Shown here piece by piece: positions 1-5,923 of a stretch of DNA of 18,279 nucleotides. The stretch's first letter is position 1. Each line of letters starts with the position of its first letter. The notes beneath the pieces were generated by a model. It saw only the letters and a list, made by a program, of their open reading frames with translations, ran no database searches and had not been told where the DNA came from. Both the position numbers and the translations under genes were made by a program. Origin of the DNA: DAOUMU01 sp034409055. Its GTDB lineage: Bacteria; Chloroflexota; Anaerolineae; 4572-78; J111. The DNA is taken from the NCBI GenBank assembly GCA_034409055.1, contig DAOUMU010000450.1, forward strand, positions 1 to 18,279. The letters run 5' to 3'.

Positions 1-23
1 GTAAACAATTTTGCTAGAGACCA

Positions 24-120
24 ATTTACGATTTACGACACTGGCCCTGTGGGTTTTGGATTTACGATTAGCTCTGGCAGTGATTTCAATCGTAAATCGG
101 CAATCTGAAATCGTAAATCG
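24..120. repeat. Left-edge cluster of ATTTACGATT-type inverted repeats
   Basis: The 11-mer GATTTACGATT at 59-69 and its reverse complement AATCGTAAATC at 88-98 form a perfect inverted repeat with an 18-nt loop. A second AATCGTAAATC lies at 109-119, and two overlapping ATTTACGA-type copies lie at 24-38. The copies alternate in orientation and spacing is irregular, so this is not a CRISPR array. It looks like a dispersed intergenic palindromic repeat. The rest of 1-215 is AT-rich and I see no gene in it. Confidence 0.6.
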
Positions 121-215
121 ATGTAGCAACTTATCCTACATATGTGCTATATTTGTAGCATAAGATAATTAAACTTAAATTAGAACCGATGTCTCATAGT
201 CTGTTGGGCCGTGGC

Positions 216-926
216 TTAATCACGCCGGGCGGTCAGCCTGACAATCCAGTAGAGCAGTTGCAGAATGGCGGCCAGGGCAGCGACCACATAAGTCCAGGCG
301 GCCGCGTTGAGGATACTGCTCACGCCGGCCAGTTCTTGCTTATCAACGATGTTGCTCTGGTAGAGTAACCTTTTAGCCCGGGCACTGGCATCCAGTTCGA
401 CCGGTAAGGTGACAATGGAGAAGATTGCTATTAAGGCGTATAAGCCGACGCCAAACCAGGCTAAAAGCATCCCCAGGCTACTCAATCGAAAAGCTAATTC
501 CAACATAATCCCACTTAAGATAATCCACGGGGCCAGTTGGCTGCCGAACTGGACGGCCGGCACCATGAAACTCCGTAGTTGCAGCGGTACATAACCTTTA
601 GCGTGTTGCAGGGCGTGTCCGGCTTCGTGCGCCGCAATCCCCACCGCAGCCACCGAAGGCATCCGGGCCACCTCTGGCGAGAGGCGCAGGGTGCGGCTGC
701 GGGGATCGTAGTGATCGCTCAGGAAGCCCTGTGTTTCTTCAACGGCAACGTTATGTAAGCCGTTGATATCTAAGATCTGACGAGCAACCTTGGCTCCCGT
801 TAAACCACGGAACGTTCTCACTTGAGAATATTTGTTGAATCTACTTTTGACCGCCGATTGGGCGATAGCGCCCAAAATGATGGCCGGGATCATAAAAATT
901 AAGAAAACCGGGTCAAAGAAAAACAT
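216..926 (-). CDS. Membrane zinc metallopeptidase, YugP type (Zn_peptidase_2)
   Basis: This 236-residue integral membrane protein carries the zinc-protease signature HEAGH at residues 100-104, where both His bind zinc and Glu101 is the expected general base. A hydrophobic N-terminal segment (about 8-25) precedes the DHYDP region near 71 that is usual in this family. After the motif come hydrophobic segments at about 125-145, 150-175 and 207-228. Glu177 or Asp179 in the PVELDASARA stretch is the likely third zinc ligand. Length and architecture fit the YugP/COG2738 family; its substrate is unknown, and membrane protein quality control is an inference. A strong site (AAAGGAG) lies 8-9 nt before the ATG. 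A TATAAT on the minus strand at 1000-1005, just past the methyltransferase stop, suggests it has its own promoter rather than being part of the island upstream. Confidence 0.88.
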   Translation of the reverse strand: MFFFDPVFLIFMIPAIILGAIAQSAVKSRFNKYSQVRTFRGLTGAKVARQILDINGLHNVAVEETQGFLSDHYDPRSRTLRLSPEVARMPSVAAVGIAAHEAGHALQHAKGYVPLQLRSFMVPAVQFGSQLAPWIILSGIMLELAFRLSSLGMLLAWFGVGLYALIAIFSIVTLPVELDASARAKRLLYQSNIVDKQELAGVSSILNAAAWTYVVAALAAILQLLYWIVRLTARRD

Positions 927-1023
927 GTAAACAGTCTCCTTTACACAAATTCTTTTGGGTGTGTTTCATGAAAATATACCACAAAAGTATTAGAAATTCA
1001 TTATATGGGGCTTAAATCTGTTA

Positions 1024-3171
1024 CTATCCTACCTGCTTCATCAGCTCTTGAGCAAGTGAGTCGACTTCATGCTCAGTTTCATAAAGCATCACAATCTCTT
1101 GAGATAAGTTGCCGATTTTTGAAAGCTTTGACAGAACACAGCCCATCAGGATAATTTTGACATCGCCTAGGGAGACTTTCATCGAGGCATTTTGCAACGT
1201 CCTGATGGCTTGTTGGGCTTCCGTTAAACAAATTGGCAGAAGAGAGATATTATCGTGGTCAGAATATGAACATTCGGGGGTGACTTTGCGACAGATGACA
1301 ATAAGGTCAAAGTTGATAGGTACTTTTGCCTGTTGAATAGGCACTGAAACGGACATTTCAGCTTTAACAGGATGGGTGTGAGTGACAAAAAAACCAGCTT
1401 CACGAATTGATCGGTAGAGAGCTGACCATCCATCCAGACGTGAATGATGATAGGTGAAGACTAGTAACCCATTCTGCTTGAGTACTCTATGACATTCTGT
1501 AAATACAGCAGTTAATCTATTGGCAAAGGTTGCAGCATCCGTATGTTGAACCTCATTGGGAGAACGAGACGTTGGTTGGGCCATTATGTCATCTTGCCCC
1601 AGCATTTGCCTGAGCCAGACATAAAAGAAGTCAGCAAGCTGTGAATAGTGGACATTGTCAAAGAAGGGAGGATCAGTGATAATCAAATCTACAGACTCAT
1701 TAGCTAAATCCGTATTCGATGAGTCGCCTGCGGATAAATAAACACCGTCGCCAGCCAGGAAAGTGTGATAATCAGATGCCACCACCCGATTAATAGGTTG
1801 GTTTAGGTCAAATATCTTTTGACTTTTAAGCTTGCCGTTAACCTGGGAAACTTTTAATTCAAAGGCATTGGCTTTGTACTCCAATGCCCGAAGTATCCTA
1901 CTTTGAAAGAGGGTGGAAAAAGAACCAGAAGATTTTGGTGTTCCCCAAACGTTTGCTTCCAAAGGCATATACTCAGGCTTTAGAATATGATGAGAAAACA
2001 TATGGCGAACTGCGCCTGTGCCTTCCCCTTTAAAGGAGGCAAACATATTGTTGAATTCGAGCATACCTGAGAACAGGCAGGCGAATAATGTTCTCAGTTC
2101 TGGTTTTTCTATTTTGCGGATTTCGGCGGCTAGAATTGCTAACGAGACGAGTTGCCGGGCATTGAACATTTGATGCCAGTTTGTGTAATTGTAATTAAGC
2201 ACTTGATTGGTGTTGTATCCCGGTTCAATCTGAACTTGGGGGATGTGCTCCCAAAGATTGGGGAGCATTTCTTCAGCCAGCCGATATAACTCTTCATCGT
2301 TATCATCTATAGGTAGGTAAGACTTTTGACCATCCTGGTGAAGCACCATTTTGGCATACATTTTGTGCTGTAATGGTCTATCTAAACGCCGAACTGCATT
2401 GATAAGATTGAAATTTGTTTTACAAGATGGACACTTAACTTTTTTGCCGCGAATTACTCCAGCCTGTGGATTGTAGGTTGTTGTGCAAATATGACAGGTT
2501 GTTTCAGTATCATTATATCTAACCTGGTTGATGGTCTGACACGCTGGACAAATGGCTTTGGCCTGGGGATATTTCTTAGGCGTAGCGTTCTTGGAAAAAA
2601 CCCTGTGTTTAAAGAGTTCGATTTGATGATTACAGAGAGGGCAGGGAACTGTCTTGACCCAAAAGTAGTAAAGTATGGCGGCTTTTTCTCCACTGGGTAA
2701 GGTGGTCGTGTAAAATGTACGTATTTTCTCCCCGGCTGTTTGGTCAAGTTGATAGAAAGTGTCTCTCACTTCTTGTTCTGAATAGCTCTGTAGTGCCGCT
2801 TTGACCATTATTAGAGATACTGGGTTGATATCTCGACCGATTACCTGGCAACCGAGTTTAACCGCCTCTCCAATTGTCGTGCCACTTCCCATGAAAGGAT
2901 CAAAAATAACCACTTCTGGGAATTGGATTGGCTCATAAAATAATTGAGCCACATCTTGTTCTGTGTCCACACAACTGGCAATAATCATCGCCCGAAAGAC
3001 GGAGCCCAAACGTCTAGCCCACCATTTGTGGATATAATAGATCGGACGATAAATTTCTTTGCGCCAAGACTCGTGTTCAGCCAGTTGACTGACAAACCCA
3101 GTCGGAAAGCCATTCTCAATTGCTTTTTCTCCCTCAGCAATCGGAGCCAGAATTTTCTGTACCATAAACAT
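1024..3171 (-). CDS. DNA amino-methyltransferase with two internal zinc ribbons (DUF1156/COG1743-like)
   Basis: Predicted SAM-dependent DNA methyltransferase of 715 residues acting on an exocyclic amino group (N6-adenine or N4-cytosine). The N-terminus has the IHKWWARR block (47-54) typical of DUF1156-like proteins. The SAM-binding motif FDPFMGSGTT is at 90-99, and the catalytic motif DPPF at 500-503 is followed by FFYVWLR (515-521), as in that family. Motif I therefore precedes motif IV with about 400 residues between them. That insert has four CxxC knuckles: C177/C180, C208/C211, C226/C229 and C247/C250, most simply two zinc ribbons, probably for target recognition. The start ATG shares one base with the stop of the nuclease gene (TAATG). 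A second ATG at codon 3 has better spacing from AGGA, so the true start may be 3165. Target sequence is unknown. Base composition is more AT-rich than the genes at 4641-12447, consistent with transfer. Confidence 0.87.
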   Translation of the reverse strand: MFMVQKILAPIAEGEKAIENGFPTGFVSQLAEHESWRKEIYRPIYYIHKWWARRLGSVFRAMIIASCVDTEQDVAQLFYEPIQFPEVVIFDPFMGSGTTIGEAVKLGCQVIGRDINPVSLIMVKAALQSYSEQEVRDTFYQLDQTAGEKIRTFYTTTLPSGEKAAILYYFWVKTVPCPLCNHQIELFKHRVFSKNATPKKYPQAKAICPACQTINQVRYNDTETTCHICTTTYNPQAGVIRGKKVKCPSCKTNFNLINAVRRLDRPLQHKMYAKMVLHQDGQKSYLPIDDNDEELYRLAEEMLPNLWEHIPQVQIEPGYNTNQVLNYNYTNWHQMFNARQLVSLAILAAEIRKIEKPELRTLFACLFSGMLEFNNMFASFKGEGTGAVRHMFSHHILKPEYMPLEANVWGTPKSSGSFSTLFQSRILRALEYKANAFELKVSQVNGKLKSQKIFDLNQPINRVVASDYHTFLAGDGVYLSAGDSSNTDLANESVDLIITDPPFFDNVHYSQLADFFYVWLRQMLGQDDIMAQPTSRSPNEVQHTDAATFANRLTAVFTECHRVLKQNGLLVFTYHHSRLDGWSALYRSIREAGFFVTHTHPVKAEMSVSVPIQQAKVPINFDLIVICRKVTPECSYSDHDNISLLPICLTEAQQAIRTLQNASMKVSLGDVKIILMGCVLSKLSKIGNLSQEIVMLYETEHEVDSLAQELMKQVG

Positions 3172-4070
3172 TATTCCTGCTTTACTTCAGTGAGTTTGAT
3201 GGGTAACCTAAATTTTCCTCTAGCTTGAGTGGTACTTACTCGGCTAGCTGGTTGAGGAAAAGGGTCTGCCAGGTCCTGAACTTTCCAGTCGAGCGAAACA
3301 TCTTCAGTCTTTCGATAGACAAAGAAGTGTTTCAGGCTTTCATTGGGTGTACTACGACTGAGACGATAGGTCAGGCTGACTCTAATATCTATGCCTGATA
3401 AATCAACTTTACTAACCAAGCTGGAACTGTGGTCTAATTCGGTTATCCCAAGAGGATTGGAAAATATCAGCATAGGTCTATTTCTATTAGCACCATCACC
3501 ATAAGTCCCGAGCCCTACTTCTTTCTGACGTTGACTGGTAATGCTCAAGTAGAAATCAAAATCCTCGTTTAGAATATTTCCATCGCATAAGGTGAGAGCG
3601 CTCAGAAAAAAATTCCCATCTTCTGTTGCTTCCTGACAAACAAAAAGATAGAACCCTCTGATATCCAAAGGCTGGTCGTTTTTGTCATAAATGCGTATCG
3701 TACCACAGGGCGGCGTTGTGTTGTAGTCCAGGCCAGTAGCTCTGGCTATCCGTCCACTGGTTGTCCGTTGGAGTTTTTTAACTTCAATGGCCACCATGCG
3801 AGATAGATCATCCTTGAGCAACTCAGGCGAAGTAGCTTCACATATATCTTGACGATAAATTACCAGATCAGGACTAATCAAGGGACCTGGTGATTTTTGG
3901 CAACAGGCATTAGCCAGTCTGTTGGTTAGAATTGAGACGATATATTCGTCTAGAGGATCATCTTGAGTGTTTCTTTTTTCGCGGAGAGAGAATGGTTTGG
4001 GTGCCCCTGTTTCGTCAAAGAAAGTATCTCGTAAAACCAAAAAAGCTTCAACGGTTAAATCTGATAACAA
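3171..4070 (-). CDS. PD-(D/E)XK nuclease-like protein, predicted restriction endonuclease partner
   Basis: A 299-residue protein I cannot assign to a named restriction enzyme. It contains a plausible PD-(D/E)XK core: Pro67-Asp68 in ISPDLVIY, then Glu96-Val-Lys98 in VAIEVKK after a 27-residue spacer, with Glu42 in the preceding helix (DEYIVSIL) where such enzymes often have an acidic residue. After the core comes TGLDYNTTPPCG (112-123), a loop often seen in restriction endonucleases. No helicase, transmembrane or HNH motif is visible. It is the first gene of a two-gene unit and its TAA overlaps the methyltransferase ATG by one base, which implies coupled translation. The start codon is TTG, preceded by GAGGAG at a 6-nt spacing. 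Nuclease activity is inferred from the motif and the neighbour. The fold may instead belong to an accessory or regulatory subunit. Confidence 0.68.
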   Translation of the reverse strand: MLSDLTVEAFLVLRDTFFDETGAPKPFSLREKRNTQDDPLDEYIVSILTNRLANACCQKSPGPLISPDLVIYRQDICEATSPELLKDDLSRMVAIEVKKLQRTTSGRIARATGLDYNTTPPCGTIRIYDKNDQPLDIRGFYLFVCQEATEDGNFFLSALTLCDGNILNEDFDFYLSITSQRQKEVGLGTYGDGANRNRPMLIFSNPLGITELDHSSSLVSKVDLSGIDIRVSLTYRLSRSTPNESLKHFFVYRKTEDVSLDWKVQDLADPFPQPASRVSTTQARGKFRLPIKLTEVKQE

Positions 4071-4077
4071 AGTGGGC
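4068..4077 (-). promoter_or_regulatory. Ribosome binding site fixing a TTG start for the nuclease gene
   Basis: Read on the minus strand, GAGGAG is followed by CCCACT and then TTG. This supports TTG at 4070-4068 as the start codon. No ATG in frame nearby has a comparable site. Confidence 0.6.
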
Positions 4078-4115
4078 TCCTCTACAGATTAACTATATGG
4101 CAACAAAGATAAATT

Positions 4116-4133
4116 CTATACTTGCCAGTATAG
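4116..4133. promoter_or_regulatory. Palindrome CTATACT/AGTATAG upstream of the nuclease-methyltransferase operon
   Basis: A perfect 7-bp inverted repeat (arms 4116-4122 and 4127-4133) with the spacer TGCC lies 46-63 bases upstream of the TTG start. Each arm contains TATAC-like sequence that could also serve as a -10 element on the minus strand. Size and position suit an operator for a dimeric repressor or a restriction-modification controller, but no controller gene is visible in the window. Confidence 0.4.
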
Positions 4134-4225
4134 CATATCTGGATCAGAAATTACAATCCCGTTTTAGGGATGGTCATCTTACTATGCCACTTTGTTAAGG
4201 AAAATTGAAAACTAACCGTTAATTA

Positions 4226-4247
4226 TTATACACGAAAAAGTGTATAA
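4226..4247. promoter_or_regulatory. Palindrome TTATACAC/GTGTATAA in the island's upstream region
   Basis: A perfect 8-bp inverted repeat has arms at 4226-4233 and 4240-4247 around GAAAAA. It lies about 155-180 bases upstream of the nuclease start and shares the TATAC core with the palindrome at 4116-4133. It may be a second operator or a weak hairpin. It lacks a GC-rich stem, so it is a poor terminator. Confidence 0.4.
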
Positions 4248-4380
4248 ATCAAAAGTAGAACCCTGATTTCAAGGAGGGGAGGGGTTGATTGTCAGAGATA
4301 AGCGAGCGTGCTATACTCAGTCGATCCAATTTTTGCTCTAAGAAGATTGCTAAATCCCCGTTTTGGCCTGGATTTGTCAA

Positions 4381-4401
4381 CACCTACAGTGCGAGTAGGT
4401 G
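4381..4401. repeat. Perfect hairpin CACCTAC/GTAGGTG
   Basis: The arms at 4381-4387 and 4395-4401 are fully complementary around the 7-nt loop AGTGCGA. The hairpin lies immediately left of the repeat element starting at 4407. No T-run follows on either strand, so it is not a classical terminator. Confidence 0.55.
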
Positions 4402-4406
4402 CGCAG

Positions 4407-4568
4407 GTTATACGGAGTAGCTTAAATATATGCGGCTTGATGGTAATTGATAGGTTCTAAGCCGCCCCCCTACCCCCCCAAAGGGGGGGAATCTGGGCAT
4501 CGCTCCCCCCGCTGGGGGGTTGGGGGGGGCCATCCAAGACACTAAATCAGCCGCCAACTCCGTATAAC
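4407..4568. repeat. MITE-like palindromic element with 12-bp terminal inverted repeats
   Basis: GTTATACGGAGT at 4407-4418 has its exact reverse complement at 4557-4568, bounding a 162-bp segment. Inside are two perfect hairpins: a C7/G7 stem with an AAA loop (4473-4489) and a C6/G6 stem with a GCT loop (4505-4519). The outer C-run near 4461-4470 can also pair with the G8 run at 4522-4529, enclosing both hairpins. Four G-runs on the plus strand (4483-4489, 4495-4497, 4514-4519, 4522-4529) also give G-quadruplex potential. There is no transposase and no coding capacity. It is best read as a non-autonomous or REP-like intergenic element. Confidence 0.6.
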
Positions 4569-4586
4569 TCAACTCAGTATAACGCA
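4557..4586. repeat. Tandem pair of 15-bp repeats
   Basis: Two adjacent units, 4557-4571 and 4572-4586, match at 13 of 15 positions (consensus ACTCxGTATAACxCA). The first unit is also the right terminal inverted repeat of the element at 4407-4568, so the duplication may mark its end. Confidence 0.55.
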
Positions 4587-4640
4587 GGCTCACGCGTCCA
4601 GGCCAGGTAAATTTGGATCCATAGATACTGGTTGCCAATC

Positions 4641-5858
4641 ATGCCGTTGATTCACCCTGCCCAGGGTCCTTTGATTAAACTCAGATTGGGTCGAGATCTG
4701 GTCCGCTCGTTGAAGCGGGGACATCCATGGGTTTTTGCTGAGGCCCTGCGGCAGCGTCCCACTGCCCCGGCTGGTACGCATGCGCTCTTGCTTGATAACA
4801 AAAAAGGACGAGAGATTGCCCGGGGCTTTTACGATGCCCGCAGTCCGCTGGCCTTTCGGGTTTGTACGGTAACGCCAGGGGAGACGCTTGATGATCAGTG
4901 GGCGCAAAAAAGGCTGGAGCGGGCGCTGGCCCTGCGGCGCACCCTTTTCGACGACACGACGACCGGCTTTCGTCTTTTGAACGGGGAGGGGGATGGGCTA
5001 CCCGGCCTCATCTGCGATGTGTATGGGGATACGGCCGTGCTGCAACTCGATGGCCCCGGGCCGAGTGGATTCTGGCATGCCCGTGACCTGGCTCAATGGC
5101 TGGTTCAGGCCCTGTCGCTGCACTGCGTCTATCAGCGATACCAGGCTCGCCAGGGGGCTGAGGCTGGCCCCGGTGGGCAAACCCTGGTCGGCCAGCCGCC
5201 CGCTGCGTCCGTTCCCTTCGTTGAAAATAGTATCCGCTTTACCGCAGACATCATCCGGGGGCAAAAAACCGGCTTCTTTCTCGATCAACGGGACAATCGG
5301 CAGCGGATCAGGCCACTGGCGGCCGGTCGGCGCGTGCTCAATCTCTTCGGTTATACCGGCGGCTTTTCTGTTTATGCCGGTCTGGGGGGCGCCAGCCAGG
5401 TAACCACCGTCGATTTGGCCGGACCGGCCTTACAGGTGGCCAACCGTCACTGGCAGCTCAACGGACTGCCCCAGGCGAACCACAAGACGGTGGAAGCTGA
5501 TGTTTTTAAGTTTCTCCAAACAGCGGCCCAAGAGAAAACAGACCGGTGGGATTTGGTCATCGTCGATCCGCCTTCATTTGCTGCCGCTAAGGAGGCAGTT
5601 CCCAAGGCGCTGCGGGCCTATCAGAAACTGATCGCCGCCAGCGCCGCCGTGACCGCCCCGGAGGGGTTGCTGGCGGCCGCTTCCTGTTCCAGTCACGTTC
5701 GCCTGGAGGCATTTTTGGACGCGTGTGAAGCGGGTATCTCGAAGGCCAGCAGGCGAGCCACTTTGCTGGGCATCTACGGCCAACCGGCCGATCATCCCTC
5801 GCCCCTGGTTTTGCCGGAATTTCGTTACCTAAAATTTGTCTTGCTACGGGTTGAGTAA
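4641..5858 (+). CDS. rlmI: Class I SAM-dependent 23S rRNA cytosine-C5 methyltransferase, RlmI type
   Basis: About 405 residues from the ATG, matching COG1092 (RlmI/RlmK-like). The N-terminal part to about residue 80 is PUA-like, with the typical GHPWVFAEAL block near 27-36. An EEHD-like middle domain follows. The catalytic Rossmann domain has GQKTGFFLDQRDNR (207-220), the SAM motif LNLFGYTGGFS (233-243), DPPSF (309-313) and SCSSH (348-352), where Cys349 is the expected nucleophile. By family it forms 5-methylcytosine in 23S rRNA in the cytoplasm; the exact site is not shown by sequence. A TTG at 4632, three codons upstream, is an alternative start; neither start has a good ribosome binding site, and ATG is preferred for codon identity only. 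It is co-directional with the next gene, which has its own promoter. Confidence 0.9.
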   Translation: MPLIHPAQGPLIKLRLGRDLVRSLKRGHPWVFAEALRQRPTAPAGTHALLLDNKKGREIARGFYDARSPLAFRVCTVTPGETLDDQWAQKRLERALALRRTLFDDTTTGFRLLNGEGDGLPGLICDVYGDTAVLQLDGPGPSGFWHARDLAQWLVQALSLHCVYQRYQARQGAEAGPGGQTLVGQPPAASVPFVENSIRFTADIIRGQKTGFFLDQRDNRQRIRPLAAGRRVLNLFGYTGGFSVYAGLGGASQVTTVDLAGPALQVANRHWQLNGLPQANHKTVEADVFKFLQTAAQEKTDRWDLVIVDPPSFAAAKEAVPKALRAYQKLIAASAAVTAPEGLLAAASCSSHVRLEAFLDACEAGISKASRRATLLGIYGQPADHPSPLVLPEFRYLKFVLLRVE

Positions 5859-5867
5859 ACATCCCCG

Positions 5868-5895
5868 TTGACTACCCCCATATTTCGGATATAAT
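5868..5895 (+). promoter_or_regulatory. Near-consensus sigma-70 promoter for the cystathionine enzyme gene
   Basis: TTGACT (5868-5873) and TATAAT (5890-5895) are separated by 16 bp. The predicted transcript start is near 5902. The -10 box contains the first two bases of an upstream in-frame ATG (5894), so that ATG is not in the message. The ATG at 5924 becomes the credible start. Confidence 0.72.
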
Positions 5896-5923
5896 GGAGC
5901 CATCATTTCATAGGCCGGTTAAT

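Larger units (their letters stand above)
4248..4640. other. Gene-free spacer between the island and the rRNA methyltransferase gene
   Basis: No reading frame here has the features of a real gene. A purine-rich GGAGGGGAGGGG run near 4275 resembles a ribosome binding site but leads only to an 18-codon TTG frame with no spacing. The right part is filled by the hairpin at 4381-4401, the repeat element at 4407-4568 and tandem 15-mers up to 4586. No clear sigma-70 promoter for the downstream methyltransferase gene was found. Confidence 0.6.

Noticed and set aside
24..120. Possible CRISPR array
   Set aside because: Repeats are only 8-12 bases, alternate in orientation and have irregular spacing; no cas genes are nearby.
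1024..4070. BREX, DISARM or other known multi-gene defence locus
   Set aside because: No PglZ, helicase, phospholipase-D-type or ATPase partner is present; only two genes are seen.
3932..4198. 88-residue plus-strand frame as a controller (C) protein
   Set aside because: Most of it is antisense to the nuclease gene, it has no ribosome binding site, and no helix-turn-helix pattern is visible.
4473..4519. Rho-independent terminator
   Set aside because: The C/G-run hairpins have no T-run on either strand and lie upstream of, not after, the adjacent genes.
5894..5923. First ATG of the cystathionine enzyme frame as start
   Set aside because: It overlaps the -10 box of a near-consensus promoter, so it should not be in the transcript.
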